Shown: one piece after another, positions 8,380-16,705 of the stretch
Numbering within the stretch: position 1 is the stretch's first letter
Layout of the letters: each line of letters opens with the position of its first letter
DNA from: an uncultured bacterium
GTDB taxonomy: Bacteria > Cyanobacteriota > Vampirovibrionia > Gastranaerophilales > Gastranaerophilaceae
Direction: 5' to 3'
DNA: 36,356 nt
Assembly (NCBI GenBank): GCA_948433295.1
Contig: CAOJDT010000011.1
Coordinates: 1-36,356 of the forward strand
The notes under the pieces: model-generated
Told to the model about the DNA's origin: nothing
What the model saw: the letters and a program-made list of their open reading frames with translations, nothing else
Databases searched by the model: none
Made by a program: the position numbers and the translations under genes

Positions 8380-8452
8380 ATTTTTTGTTACAAAACCTCT
8401 AAAATTGTAACATTTCTTCAAGCAAAATACTTTATATATATAAGGGAAAAAC

Positions 8453-8482
8453 ATGAAAGGCAATCGGGTTAAGACCTGATTG
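8453..8482 (+). promoter_or_regulatory. Short leader ORF with overlapping 9-bp hairpin
   Basis: An 8-codon frame (MKGNRVKT, ATG 8453, TGA 8477-8479) has a good ribosome binding site (AAGGGA). It is covered by a 9-bp stem (CAATCGGGT 8461-8469, ACCTGATTG 8474-8482, one G-T pair, loop TAAG). It ends right before, and in the same frame as, the next gene. It has no T-run, so it is not a terminator. It may control translation of the following gene. Confidence 0.45.
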
Positions 8483-8491
8483 AGAAAGGTC

Positions 8492-8782
8492 ATGAGTGGT
8501 TTCAGTTTTAACATAGCAAGTTCAAAACCCGTAATCAGAGAAGCCGCAAATATGAATAACGACGGCGGTGGCGGGAATCTCGGTTATATGTCTCAAGGCG
8601 AAGGCAGAGAAGACGAGAAGAAAAAACATGCTTTTGACGAAAGTATTTTTACGAAGAAGAATGAATTTGACAGTTTTGTATTGCAAAATGATTTAGAAGG
8701 TTTTGAAGATGAAGAGTTTTCTGTATCAAGATTTTTTGCGAAAATCATATTTGAAATTAAAAAGTTTTTTAACATAAAATAA
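8492..8782 (+). CDS. Unknown small acidic protein
   Basis: This protein is 96 residues from ATG 8492; TTG 8480, four codons earlier in the same frame, is an alternative start. The N-terminus MSGFSFNIASSKP is followed by a Gly-rich stretch (DGGGGNLG), a charged Glu/Lys region, acidic repeats (DLEGFEDEEF) and an amphipathic basic/aromatic C-terminal helix (FFAKIIFEIKKFF) that could touch a membrane. AGAAAGG lies very close upstream (2 nt), which is a poor spacing, so coupling to the leader ORF is plausible. I do not recognise a family. Confidence 0.55.
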   Translation: MSGFSFNIASSKPVIREAANMNNDGGGGNLGYMSQGEGREDEKKKHAFDESIFTKKNEFDSFVLQNDLEGFEDEEFSVSRFFAKIIFEIKKFFNIK

Positions 8783-8857
8783 TAAAATTCTTTACATTTA
8801 GTGAAAATCGTACTAATATTATTGGTGTAAAATATACACTAATAAAAAGGACGAAAT

Positions 8858-9199
8858 ATGAGAGTTGACTTTAAACCCCAAAGATTATTGCGAAATCTTG
8901 TTTTGGAAGAAAAAATTCCTAATGGAATCAGAAGAATTATTCAAACTCAAGGAAAAAATTCAAGAACTATTGATATGGAATTGAGTAATCTGGATTCTCT
9001 TGGAAATCCTTATCCCGGAGATTATTATGTTTCTTCATACAAAGTTTATGATACAAAGTCAAGCAGACTTTTGAAAATGATGGACAGACAGGTTATCGGA
9101 ACTGCAAATTCACAAACCGCTTTGATTACTAAAAATGCCTCGGGCAAATATGATAATTTTATAATTACCAGAAATAATGACAAGATTACAAAAAAATAA
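8858..9199 (+). CDS. Unknown 113-residue protein
   Basis: This is a basic, soluble-looking protein beginning MRVDFKPQRLLRNL, without signal peptide or membrane segment. The start at 8858 is well supported by an AAGGA site 6-7 nt upstream. The upstream region has a TTTACA box and a small inverted repeat (TTGGTGT / ACACTAA, about 8822-8842), suggesting its own promoter. The predicted beta-rich middle (YYVSSYKVYDTKSS) does not match a family I can name. It lies 21 nt before hom. Confidence 0.55.
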   Translation: MRVDFKPQRLLRNLVLEEKIPNGIRRIIQTQGKNSRTIDMELSNLDSLGNPYPGDYYVSSYKVYDTKSSRLLKMMDRQVIGTANSQTALITKNASGKYDNFIITRNNDKITKK

Positions 9200-9220
9200 A
9201 GTTTGTGATAGACTTGTTTT

Positions 9221-10504
9221 ATGGAAAATTGTGAAAAGAAAATTAAAATAGGTTTAATCGGTCTTGGTACCGTAGGTTCGGGTGTTTATAAAACCCTGAA
9301 ATCATTTAAAAACGTTGAAGTTAAAAAAATTGCAGTCAGAAATTTAAACAAACCGCGTAATATTGAAGGTTTGGACGACTCAATAGTGACTGACAAACCG
9401 TTTGATGTAGTCAATGACCCTGATATTGATATCGTTGTAGAACTTATCGGCGGGCTAAATCCTGCTTATGATTTGATTAAGACGGCTATTGAGAACGGAA
9501 AACATATCGTTACTGCCAATAAAGAACTTCTTGCTAAAAAAGGCGAAGAACTTTTTACTTTTGCTGAAGAACATAACAGAGTTGTTCTTTACGAAGCGGC
9601 AATAGCGGGTGGAATTCCTATTATTATGCCTATCAAGACAATTCTTGCGGGTAATAAGATTACGAAAATCGAGGCGATTCTTAACGGAACAACAAATTAC
9701 ATTTTGACAAAAATGGATGTTCAGGGTGCCTCGTACGATGCGGTTCTGAAAGAAGCGCAAGAACTCGGTTATGCGGAAGCTGACCCTACCGGTGATGTCG
9801 AAGGATTTGATGCAGCTTATAAGATTACGACACTTGCGACTTTGGCATTCAAAAAGAGAATTAAAATCGAAAATGTTTACCGCGAAGGTATAACGAAAAT
9901 TCGCGCGCAGGATATGCATGCCGCAAACGATTTGGGTTACAAGATTAAACTTATTGCGTCGGCTTATCTTGACGAAAACGACAGAGCGGATGTAAGAGTT
10001 CATCCGATGTTGGTTTCTAAAAAATCAACTCTGGCGCATATTGATTATGTAACAAATGCGGTGTCAATAAGCGGACATCCTGTAGGTTCTATTACACTCT
10101 CGGGTCCGGGTGCGGGAGAATTTCCGACAGCAAGTTCTGTTGTGGGGGATATTCTTGCAATTGCCGCCGAACTCGGAACAACGGATTATCTTTTGCCGAT
10201 GATGAGATGTAAGCACGAATCTGCCGCGGTGCCTGTTAATATTGCGGATACCGAAAATAAATATTATCTTTCGATTAACGCTAAAAACAATAAAGGCGTA
10301 ATAGGTAAAATCGGTAAGGTTTGTGAAGACAATAACATAAGCCTTGCGAGCCTTGTTCAGCGTGGGGTTTCCGAAGATAATACCGCGGAAATTACGGTAA
10401 TTACGGAGCTTTGCAAAGAACGCGATATGCAAAATGTTATCGCAGCCTTTGAAAAAGACGATTCAATCAATAAGATTAACAGTCTTATTAGGGTTCAAAT
10501 ATAA
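9221..10504 (+). CDS. hom: Homoserine dehydrogenase
   Basis: This 427-residue enzyme converts aspartate semialdehyde to homoserine, the branch point to threonine and methionine. Visible are the NAD(P)-binding motif GLIGLGTVGSG (11-21), the TANKELLA motif with Lys101, NGTTNYIL (155-162), the active-site stretch EADPTGDVEGFDAAYK (186-201), and a C-terminal ACT domain (about 350-427) expected to sense threonine. Length is normal for the ACT-containing form. There is no Shine-Dalgarno before ATG 9221; GATAGA at 9207-9212 could be a -10 giving an almost leaderless message. thrC lies 1.4 kb downstream but is separated by opposite-strand genes, so the two are not one operon. Confidence 0.95.
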   Translation: MENCEKKIKIGLIGLGTVGSGVYKTLKSFKNVEVKKIAVRNLNKPRNIEGLDDSIVTDKPFDVVNDPDIDIVVELIGGLNPAYDLIKTAIENGKHIVTANKELLAKKGEELFTFAEEHNRVVLYEAAIAGGIPIIMPIKTILAGNKITKIEAILNGTTNYILTKMDVQGASYDAVLKEAQELGYAEADPTGDVEGFDAAYKITTLATLAFKKRIKIENVYREGITKIRAQDMHAANDLGYKIKLIASAYLDENDRADVRVHPMLVSKKSTLAHIDYVTNAVSISGHPVGSITLSGPGAGEFPTASSVVGDILAIAAELGTTDYLLPMMRCKHESAAVPVNIADTENKYYLSINAKNNKGVIGKIGKVCEDNNISLASLVQRGVSEDNTAEITVITELCKERDMQNVIAAFEKDDSINKINSLIRVQI

Positions 10505-10506
10505 TT

Positions 10507-10546
10507 AAAAAAAGGACATTCTCTATAGTGAATGTCCTTTTTAATT
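10507..10546. terminator. Bidirectional intrinsic terminator
   Basis: A perfect 11-bp stem (AAAGGACATTC at 10511-10521, GAATGTCCTTT at 10530-10540) with an A-run before and a T-run after can end both hom (+) and the convergent gene at 10548 (-). Confidence 0.88.
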
Positions 10547-10547
10547 G

Positions 10548-10997
10548 CTACATCATATAATAACCTGAACTATGCGCATTCATGTGGCGGTTATAAATCT
10601 CATAATCCATATGCGGGCGGTTTTTTACTTCATTTATATCCTCTTCAATAGTTTTGGTTTCGGATTTTAACCTGCCGTTTTCATCATAAGTTTTGATAAT
10701 TTTTATGTCATTATATCCATCACCGTCAAGGTCCATAAAAGTTTCTTCTGTTTTTAATCCGTTTGTGTCTTTATAGAATCTTGTTATGGAATAGATGTCT
10801 TCTTTACCGTCTTTGTTAACATCTTTGAAAACCGATAGTTTGTTTAAATCTCCGTTTTGATTATAGACTTTTTCTGTTTTTGAACCGTCATTGTTAAAAA
10901 CAGTCTCAATCTTAACTTTATTTCTACGTATGATTTGCGAATCGGGTTGAAGTTGCTCTGTCTGTGGATTTGTATTAGTAAATCTGATTTCTGTCAT
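10548..10997 (-). CDS. Protein with two calcium-loop (DxNxDG-type) repeats
   Basis: This 149-residue protein has repeated YD/RHS-like strand modules (KTEKVYNQNGDLNKLSVFKD). It also has two acidic loops, DVNKDGKEDI and DLDGDGYNDI, which match the calcium-binding loop of EF-hand/dockerin-type repeats. There is no signal peptide, so it is either cytoplasmic or exported by another route. ATG 10997 has a good AAAAGGAG site. It lies 25 nt after the stop of the 11023 gene on the same strand, so the two likely form an operon. Exact function is unknown; calcium-linked structural or regulatory roles are typical of such loops. Confidence 0.65.
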   Translation of the reverse strand: MTEIRFTNTNPQTEQLQPDSQIIRRNKVKIETVFNNDGSKTEKVYNQNGDLNKLSVFKDVNKDGKEDIYSITRFYKDTNGLKTEETFMDLDGDGYNDIKIIKTYDENGRLKSETKTIEEDINEVKNRPHMDYEIYNRHMNAHSSGYYMM

Positions 10998-11022
10998 AAT
11001 ATCTCCTTTTATTTTTTTATCC

Positions 11023-11439
11023 TTAAGATTTCCAATGACCTGTTTCTATCCAGTTGTCGACTTCTTTGCCTGAATGAATCATTCCTAATACTGCGCCAGG
11101 TATTGTACTGAAAACAGTTTGTCTCAAATACTGCATAAAACCTTTACGCGGCATTTTGTAACCGAATTCTGCCTCAAATGCAGCTTTTGCTTCTTTCTTA
11201 GAACATCCATGTTCTTCTCTGTAGGCTTTTACCCAATTTTTTGCTTCTTTAGATGTCATTTTGACCGGATTTTTTAATTCAGGTAATTCATCCGGAAGTT
11301 TAACTTCCGCAGATATTTGAGGTTTATTTTCAAATACGCTGTTAAGTTTCGGTGGTATGGCACTTAATTCCTCGTTTTGCACACCCTTAGACTCCAATGG
11401 TACTATCTGATTTGTGTTGTTTACTCCGTCAATACTCAT
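11023..11439 (-). CDS. Unknown 138-residue protein
   Basis: The N-terminal ~60 residues look disordered (MSIDGVNNTNQ, many Pro/Glu). The central part is a charged helical segment (KMTSKEAKNWVKAYREEHG and a second helix with KKEAKAAFEAEFG). The C-terminus has a short hydrophobic patch (TIPGAVLGMIH). AAAGGAG stands well placed before ATG 11439. It is the first gene of a two-gene unit with the calcium-loop protein and is divergent from the XRE regulator at 11618, so that regulator could control it. No family is recognised. Confidence 0.6.
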   Translation of the reverse strand: MSIDGVNNTNQIVPLESKGVQNEELSAIPPKLNSVFENKPQISAEVKLPDELPELKNPVKMTSKEAKNWVKAYREEHGCSKKEAKAAFEAEFGYKMPRKGFMQYLRQTVFSTIPGAVLGMIHSGKEVDNWIETGHWKS

Positions 11440-11554
11440 AACAATCTCCTTTCTTAATACCTGTTATTAAATATGATTTACATGTTAATAAACGGTATAT
11501 GAGATGTAAAATTTACATAATCAAAAGATTTTGTTACAAAAATTAATGGTTAAT

Positions 11555-11610
11555 AACTTGTAATAGCTATTTATTACACGTTAGAAATTTATTATTACAA
11601 ATTCTATAAT
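11555..11610 (+). promoter_or_regulatory. Operator and -10 box of the XRE regulator
   Basis: A large inverted repeat has 11-nt arms with one mismatch (AACTTGTAATA 11555-11565, TATTACACGTT 11572-11582) around a 6-nt spacer. Its half-site TATTACA recurs at 11593-11599, 21 bp on. TATAAT at 11605-11610 is only 7 nt before the ATG. This looks like an autoregulated, leaderless promoter, also near the divergent gene at 11439. Confidence 0.55.
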
Positions 11611-11617
11611 AGTTATT

Positions 11618-11842
11618 ATGGAAAAGAATTTTGACGTTGAGAAACGTTTTGGCGCAAAGCTGGCTTATGTGAGAAAATCAAAAAAGTTGTCGCAGATGAA
11701 ACTTGCGGAAATTGTTGATATGAATTTTAATTATATTGGACAAATTGAACGCGGTGAGGCTAATGTTACAATTAAGACAATGCGGGTGCTTGCTAATGCT
11801 CTTGATGTCGAATTAAAAGTTTTGTTTGATTTTTCGTTTTAA
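11618..11842 (+). CDS. Small XRE-family HTH regulator
   Basis: This 74-residue protein is made almost wholly of a Cro/C1-type helix-turn-helix. It reads FGAKLAYVRKSKKLSQMKLAEIV, then YIGQIERGEANVTIKTMRVLANAL, with the usual Q/E contacts of helix 2-3. There is no Shine-Dalgarno. A palindromic operator and TATAAT lie directly upstream, so autoregulation is likely. It sits between a divergent two-gene unit and thrC (starting 44 nt downstream), and may regulate either. Confidence 0.85.
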   Translation: MEKNFDVEKRFGAKLAYVRKSKKLSQMKLAEIVDMNFNYIGQIERGEANVTIKTMRVLANALDVELKVLFDFSF

Positions 11843-11886
11843 TTTTTTCTATGATAGAATTATTATAAAAAGAAATGAGGAAAATT

Positions 11887-12939
11887 ATGTACTATCAAGG
11901 ATTAATTAATACATTCAGAGAGTTTTTGCCTGTGTCTGACAAAACTCCCGTTATAACTTTAAACGAAGGTAATACACCGTTAATTAAGGCGGATAATCTT
12001 GCAAAAAAAATCGGGCTTGATGCTGAGATTTATTTGAAATTTGAAGGCTGCAACCCTACGGGAAGTTTTAAAGACCGCGGTATGACTATGGCGGTTTCTA
12101 AAGCAAAGGAAGCAGGTTCGGGTGCGATTATCTGTGCTTCAACGGGGAATACTTCGGCTTCTGCGGCGGCTTACGGCGCAAAGGCAGGCATGAGAACTTT
12201 TGTATTAATTCCTGACGGATACATTGCTCTTGGAAAACTTTCTCAGGCAATGATGTATGGCGCTGAAATTATTGCGATTAACGGAAACTTTGACGAGGCG
12301 CTTGAGGCTGTTCGTGCAATTGCCGAAAAATATCCGATTACCCTTGTGAATTCCGTTAACCCTTACAGAATTGAAGGTCAAAAGACTGGTGCATTTGAGA
12401 TTATAAATGCACTTGGTCAGGCTCCTGATTATCATTTTATTCCTGTGGGCAATGCGGGAAATATTACGGCTTACTGGAAAGGTTACAAAGAATGGCACGC
12501 TGCGGGTAAGATTTCTGAACTTCCTAAAATGATGGGATTTGAAGCGGAAGGTTCTGCGGCAATAGTTAAGGGCGAAAGAATATTAAAGCCTGAAACTCTC
12601 GCGACTGCTATCAGAATCGGTAACCCTGCAAGCTGGAAACAGGCAGAAGCCGCTCGTGATGAAAGCAACGGTATGATTAATTTTGTTACCGATGAAGAAA
12701 TCGTAAAAGCTTATAAATTAATCGCGTTTTGCGAAGGCGTACTTGCGGAACCTGCAAGTGCTGCTTCTGTTGCTGGCTTAATCAAGGTTAAGGATACTGT
12801 TAAAGCAGGTTCGAAAATCGTATGTATCTTAACGGGTAACGGTTTGAAAGACCCTGATAACGCTATTAAGTATTCTAACGCAGATGTTAAGAAAACTTCG
12901 TCAGATTTGACGGATATCTTAAAAGCCATGAATGTGTAA
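11887..12939 (+). CDS. thrC: Threonine synthase
   Basis: This PLP enzyme converts O-phosphohomoserine to threonine. It is 350 residues from ATG 11887. An ATG 12 nt earlier (11875) is in frame, but its own bases form GAGG, an ideal ribosome binding site for 11887, and the family normally begins xYxQGLI, so 11887 is chosen. The PLP lysine is Lys62 in [10 protein letters not shown]; the [10 protein letters not shown] and [14 protein letters not shown] loops bind phosphate and cofactor. Length and motifs match the shorter bacterial class. Together with hom it supplies the last steps of threonine synthesis; the homoserine kinase gene is not in this window. Confidence 0.95.
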   Translation: MYYQGLINTFREFLPVSDKTPVITLNEGNTPLIKADNLAKKIGLDAEIYLKFEGCNPTGSFKDRGMTMAVSKAKEAGSGAIICASTGNTSASAAAYGAKAGMRTFVLIPDGYIALGKLSQAMMYGAEIIAINGNFDEALEAVRAIAEKYPITLVNSVNPYRIEGQKTGAFEIINALGQAPDYHFIPVGNAGNITAYWKGYKEWHAAGKISELPKMMGFEAEGSAAIVKGERILKPETLATAIRIGNPASWKQAEAARDESNGMINFVTDEEIVKAYKLIAFCEGVLAEPASAASVAGLIKVKDTVKAGSKIVCILTGNGLKDPDNAIKYSNADVKKTSSDLTDILKAMNV

Positions 12940-12953
12940 TTAAAATTGCTGAT

Positions 12954-13190
12954 TACCGTCACTTAATGAAACAGTAACAAGCCGTGCACAGTCTGAGCGT
13001 AGCGAGTTTGCACGGCATAGGTTGAATTTAGTGACGGTATTTGGTCTGAGTGTTTCTTTTTCTTGTCTAACGTTCTTTTTCTTTTTTGAGATGAAAAGAA
13101 AAAGAACGTTAGTGTGGGTTCAGGGGCGCATAGCCCCTGAAACATAATTTAATGTTAATTAAATGGGTTTGGGTACGCAGAGTACCCAAA
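12954..13190. repeat. Array of five consecutive hairpins in a non-coding gap
   Basis: The 351-nt gap 12940-13291 has no gene. It contains an outer repeat TACCGTCACT (12954-12963) / AGTGACGGTA (13030-13039) enclosing GCCGTGCA (12981-12988) / TGCACGGC (13009-13016). Then comes a perfect 19-bp stem (13067-13085 / 13094-13112, loop TTGAGATG), a perfect 10-bp GC-rich stem (13118-13127 / 13133-13142, loop GCATA), and a 9-bp stem TTTGGGTAC (13168-13176) / GTACCCAAA (13182-13190, loop GCAGA). No T-run follows the last three, so they are not ordinary terminators. It could be a repeat cluster, an RNA, or DNA hairpins. Confidence 0.6.
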
Positions 13191-13279
13191 TATATAAAAT
13201 GTAATTTTAGGGTTAAGGTCGGTAATAGCAGCGCAGTTAGAAAAAGCAGGAGCGTTTTTTCTTTTTCCGATTTCTGTGC

Positions 13280-13285
13280 TATAAT
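13280..13285 (+). promoter_or_regulatory. TATAAT -10 box 6 nt before the ATG (leaderless)
   Basis: A perfect TATAAT is followed by exactly 6 nt and then ATG 13292, with no Shine-Dalgarno. The transcript should start at or beside the ATG. Confidence 0.55.
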
Positions 13286-13291
13286 CGTATT

Positions 13292-14206
13292 ATGAAGCGA
13301 GCTTTGTTATATGGTTTAATAATTTGCGCAACTTGCATTCCTGCTTTTTCTAACGAAATTGTCGAGGATTATATGGATATTGCAAGAAATTACGCCGTTA
13401 ACGGTGATTATAATGTTGCAATTACTTATTTTAATAAAATTCTCGCAATAGAACCAAATAATGAAGAGGTAAAAGATAATATTAAAATGCTTCAGCGTTT
13501 TGTTTCACCCGTGAAAAAGTCTTTTGTAACGCGTTACAATCCTGCGCTTGAAAATGCCGTAAACGCTAAGAAAAACGGAAATAAAGCAGGCGTTCTCGAA
13601 AATATCAAAAGTGCCTCTCAGGGAAACAGTTTTTTGTATTATAATTTTTTAGGCGAATATTACAAGGATACGAAACAGTATAATCTCGCGGTTGCCGCTT
13701 TTAATCAGGCATTGCAATTGAATCCTGAATTCACCCAGGCACATCTTGCCGTGGCTCTTTGCAGATATGAGGCAGGGGATTACGAGGGTGTAATTCCGCC
13801 TGTGACCAGATTTATATATTATAATCAACAGAATGATTTCGGTTATGCATTGAGGGCAAAGGCTTATATGAAAATGGGTCGCTACAATGATGCCGAAACA
13901 GAGATAGTTACTGCAATTGCGCTTAATGATGATGTTGAATATCAACTTTTGAAAGGAATTATACTTTGTCGTAAAAGTCATTTCAGACAGGCTGCTGAAA
14001 TTCTGGCTCCGTTATCTTCTATCGTGCAGACTTCAGACGTTTATAAATATCTCGGATATGCCTATTACGGACTGGGAGATTATAACAATGCGCTGTTGAA
14101 TCTTGATAAAGCAATCATACTCTGTGATGATGATAAAGATTTGAATACAAAGTATAATGAAGTAAAGATGAAATTAAGCGGGGCTTCCGCGGGAAATATG
14201 AGATAA
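13292..14206 (+). CDS. Exported TPR-repeat protein
   Basis: This 304-residue protein has a signal peptide (about 1-20, ending AFSNE) and at least five tetratricopeptide units. Clear examples are YAVNGDYNVAITYFNKILAI near 30-50, KQYNLAVAAFNQALQLNP near 128-146, GRYNDAETEIVTAIALN and GDYNNALLNLDKAIIL. TPRs make protein-protein contact surfaces; in the periplasm they often serve envelope or pilus assembly. It is the first of three or four genes in the same direction, with 1 nt to the metallophosphoesterase gene, so these two are almost certainly one operon. Translation appears leaderless. Confidence 0.8.
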   Translation: MKRALLYGLIICATCIPAFSNEIVEDYMDIARNYAVNGDYNVAITYFNKILAIEPNNEEVKDNIKMLQRFVSPVKKSFVTRYNPALENAVNAKKNGNKAGVLENIKSASQGNSFLYYNFLGEYYKDTKQYNLAVAAFNQALQLNPEFTQAHLAVALCRYEAGDYEGVIPPVTRFIYYNQQNDFGYALRAKAYMKMGRYNDAETEIVTAIALNDDVEYQLLKGIILCRKSHFRQAAEILAPLSSIVQTSDVYKYLGYAYYGLGDYNNALLNLDKAIILCDDDKDLNTKYNEVKMKLSGASAGNMR

Positions 14207-14207
14207 C

Positions 14208-15185
14208 ATGAAGCAAAAGAGATATAAGAAAAAAGAGTCATTTTTTACAAAGTTTATGAACGGTGTCGTAACTCTCGGGCTTGCGGGAATTATGGTTTAC
14301 GGACTTCAATGTTACAGCGCGTCTGACTTGAAGTTCGTTCAACTTAGCGATGTGCATTTTTCTGATGCGGGTGAAAACACTACTTTTAAGATGACGGGCG
14401 AATCTCCAAAACTTCTTGAAGACGCCGTTAATCAAATTAACAATATGACTGATTTGAATTTCGTAATGCTTACGGGTGATCAGGTGAATGTGCCTTACGA
14501 AAAACAGTTGAAAGGTTTTCTGTCTTATGCCGATAAAATTAAAACCCCTTGGTATTTTGCATTCGGCAACCACGACAGATGCGTAGGCGGTTATCTTACA
14601 AAAGAACTTTATCTTGATATAGTCGGCGCGCATAATGAAAATTTTAAATTTGACAAACCATATTACTCTTTTGTTCCGCGTAAAGGTTATAAAGTTATTG
14701 TGCTTGATACGATTATTGAAGACCGTGTGACTTCAAACGGCGAAATTTCCAAAACACAGCTTGAATGGCTTGACAGCGAATTGAATCAATCACAAAAAGA
14801 TATTGTATTGATATTTATGCATGTTCCGATTGTGGAACCTTTTCCGAGTAACGGGCATAAACTTTTGAATGCAGGTGCGGTTCAGGGTGTAATTGAAAAA
14901 TATAAAAATCCTATCGGCGTTTTTTCCGGTCATTATCATGCAATGAAAATCAGACAAAACGGAAATGTTTTATATGTAAGTTCCCCTGCGTTAGTCTCTT
15001 ATCCGAACGCTTTCAGAGTTGTGACGGTAAGAAATCAGCGTAAAAAAGTCGTGTTTGATATTCAAACAAGAGAAACAAACGAAAAAAATGTTCAAAGATT
15101 AGCGAAACTTCTCGTATTCGGCTCTACTGTTTATACCGGTGAAGAAAAAGACAGAAACGGCGTTTACGAAATTAAGAAAAACTGA
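14208..15185 (+). CDS. Calcineurin-like metallophosphoesterase, membrane anchored
   Basis: This 325-residue protein has an N-terminal membrane segment (about 18-34) after a very basic start, then a full metallophosphoesterase domain. All five metal motifs are visible: DVH (48-50), GDQ with Asp91, GNHD (120-123), the His of FMHVPI, and SGHYH near 246-250. The catalytic domain would lie outside the cytoplasmic membrane if the positive-inside rule holds. The substrate (nucleotide, phospholipid or phosphoprotein) cannot be told. It starts 1 nt after the TPR gene and ends 10 nt before the MBL-fold gene, making a tight operon. Confidence 0.88.
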   Translation: MKQKRYKKKESFFTKFMNGVVTLGLAGIMVYGLQCYSASDLKFVQLSDVHFSDAGENTTFKMTGESPKLLEDAVNQINNMTDLNFVMLTGDQVNVPYEKQLKGFLSYADKIKTPWYFAFGNHDRCVGGYLTKELYLDIVGAHNENFKFDKPYYSFVPRKGYKVIVLDTIIEDRVTSNGEISKTQLEWLDSELNQSQKDIVLIFMHVPIVEPFPSNGHKLLNAGAVQGVIEKYKNPIGVFSGHYHAMKIRQNGNVLYVSSPALVSYPNAFRVVTVRNQRKKVVFDIQTRETNEKNVQRLAKLLVFGSTVYTGEEKDRNGVYEIKKN

Positions 15186-15195
15186 GGGTTGAAAA

Positions 15196-16128
15196 ATGAG
15201 TGAATTTAAAGTTAAGTTTAGAGGTGTACGCGGAAGTTATCCGATTGCGAAAAGAGAATATCTTAATTATGGCGGAAATACGTCCTGTGTCGAAGTTCGT
15301 GTCGGGGGACATTTGATTGTACTTGATGCGGGAACCGGTTTGATTGACGTCGGAAACGAACTTTTGCGTGACTATATTGCCTCGGGAGTTAAACCCGAAG
15401 AACGTACTCCTGTTAAGGCTACAGTGCTTTTGTCTCATATTCACTTAGACCATATTCAGGGCTTTACGTTTTTCAGACCGCTTCATATTCCGTCTACAAT
15501 TCTGAACGTTTTCGGTAACGTTAATTATAATGAAACCCTTTCGGATGAACTTGCAGGTCTTCTTTTCGGTAAATCTTTCCCGCTTGATTTGGGCGATATT
15601 GCGGGGAATTTAAATATCCACGATATTAACGAAACTGAAGCAATAATCCTCCGTCACGGTGAATCTTCCATTATAAGAAGAATTGAAAAAGAAGAAGATT
15701 TGAATGTCGGTGAAGATGACGTTTTGATTACGTGTTACCGCTCTTACGCTCACCCGCAGGAAGGCGTCTTTATCTACAAAATTTCTTACAAAGGAAAAAG
15801 TCTGGTTTATGCAACCGATAAAGAAAGCTACCATGGCGGAGACAAAAAGCTTACGAATTTCGCACGCGGTTGTAATCTTCTAATCCACGATGCACAATAT
15901 ACTACAGAAGATTATCTTAATCCTTATACACCAAAACAGGGTTACGGACATTCAACTTTTGAAATGGCTATTGAGTCTCAAAATCAGGCAAGTGCAGAAA
16001 AACTTGTATTTTTCCACTTTGACCCTGAATATGATGATGAAAAACTGGATTCAATTAAGGAACAATACAAACCTGTTGCCGATAAAGCAATTCTTGCTTA
16101 CGAAGGGTTGGAAATTAATTTATTATAA
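15196..16128 (+). CDS. MBL-fold metallohydrolase
   Basis: This 310-residue protein begins with the compact FRGVRGSYP start typical of the PhnP/cyclic-phosphodiesterase-like branch of the metallo-beta-lactamase fold. The zinc motif HIHLDH is at 81-86, with later ligands in YATDKE (about 210) and the C-terminal HFDPEY. A GSYP-type loop and GGNTSCVEV follow the start. There is no signal peptide, so it is cytoplasmic. Members hydrolyse phosphodiesters or act in nucleotide signalling; a more precise substrate is not supported. A GAGGGTTG site lies 10 nt after the metallophosphoesterase stop. Confidence 0.88.
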   Translation: MSEFKVKFRGVRGSYPIAKREYLNYGGNTSCVEVRVGGHLIVLDAGTGLIDVGNELLRDYIASGVKPEERTPVKATVLLSHIHLDHIQGFTFFRPLHIPSTILNVFGNVNYNETLSDELAGLLFGKSFPLDLGDIAGNLNIHDINETEAIILRHGESSIIRRIEKEEDLNVGEDDVLITCYRSYAHPQEGVFIYKISYKGKSLVYATDKESYHGGDKKLTNFARGCNLLIHDAQYTTEDYLNPYTPKQGYGHSTFEMAIESQNQASAEKLVFFHFDPEYDDEKLDSIKEQYKPVADKAILAYEGLEINLL

Positions 16129-16141
16129 TTATATATAAATT

Positions 16142-16705
16142 ATGAATAAAAAAACTTTAATAGTGACACTTTTATTTTGCGCGATAATGTTTTCGGGTTA
16201 CAAAAAGCCCGAAACATACGTGATTGATTCCGAAAAAAATGCGGCGCTTCATAACAATATCGGAATTAATTACATGAAAGATTACTGGTGGTACGCGGCG
16301 ATTCAGGAGTTTAAGATTGCAATAAGTCTCAGTCCGAATGTTCAGGCATCGTCGGTATATTACAATAATCTTGGCGAGTGTTACATGAAAGTAGGCGCAT
16401 CGGATTTGGCGCAGGATTGTTTTGAGCGTGCGCTCGGGCTGTACACGTTGAATTTTAAATACTACCTTAATCTTGCGGAATGCTACGATGCACTGGGGCT
16501 TTTGGATACAAAGATTGCGCAGACATACGAAAATGATAATCCTTTAAATATGATTATGCGTGGATTATTGTTGGATAAGAAAGGTCAAATCCGTGACGCT
16601 ATTGTAACTCTTGACGAATTCACGGTAAAAGAGCCTGATTTAATTATTACGGAAGCCGTTCGGGATTACATAAAACAACTCGTGGCTAAGACTTACTCTC
16701 TTTAA
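16142..16705 (+). CDS. TPR protein with a lipobox-like N-terminus lacking the cysteine
   Basis: This 187-residue protein has a hydrophobic N-terminal segment (residues 5-19) that reads like a lipoprotein signal (LLFCAIMFSG) but continues with Tyr-Lys-Lys where the lipid-accepting Cys would stand (codon TAC rather than TGC). Three TPR units follow: GINYMKDYWWYAAIQEFKIAISLSP (split near 40-65), SVYYNNLGECYMKVGASDLA, and YYLNLAECYDALG. It probably belongs to the same run as the upstream genes (13 nt gap), though TATAAT-like bases at 16124 may add a promoter. Its 3' end overlaps the opposite-strand gene by 20 nt. It may be anchored by the uncleaved signal or cleaved at another site. Confidence 0.7.
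   Translation: MNKKTLIVTLLFCAIMFSGYKKPETYVIDSEKNAALHNNIGINYMKDYWWYAAIQEFKIAISLSPNVQASSVYYNNLGECYMKVGASDLAQDCFERALGLYTLNFKYYLNLAECYDALGLLDTKIAQTYENDNPLNMIMRGLLLDKKGQIRDAIVTLDEFTVKEPDLIITEAVRDYIKQLVAKTYSL

Noticed and set aside
8477-8479. UGA recoding (selenocysteine or altered code) joining the leader ORF to the next gene
   Set aside because: TGA ends other genes here (for example 5768-5770), and no SECIS-like need or conserved redox site is seen.
9455-10003. 182-residue frame opposite hom
   Set aside because: It is antisense to a well-conserved enzyme, is rich in Arg/Asn/Phe of shadow type and has no ribosome binding site.
11875-11886. ATG 11875 as the start of thrC (and likewise ATG 17285 for parD)
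   Set aside because: In both cases the ATGAGG bases form the ribosome binding site for a better in-frame ATG 12 nt downstream that matches the family start.
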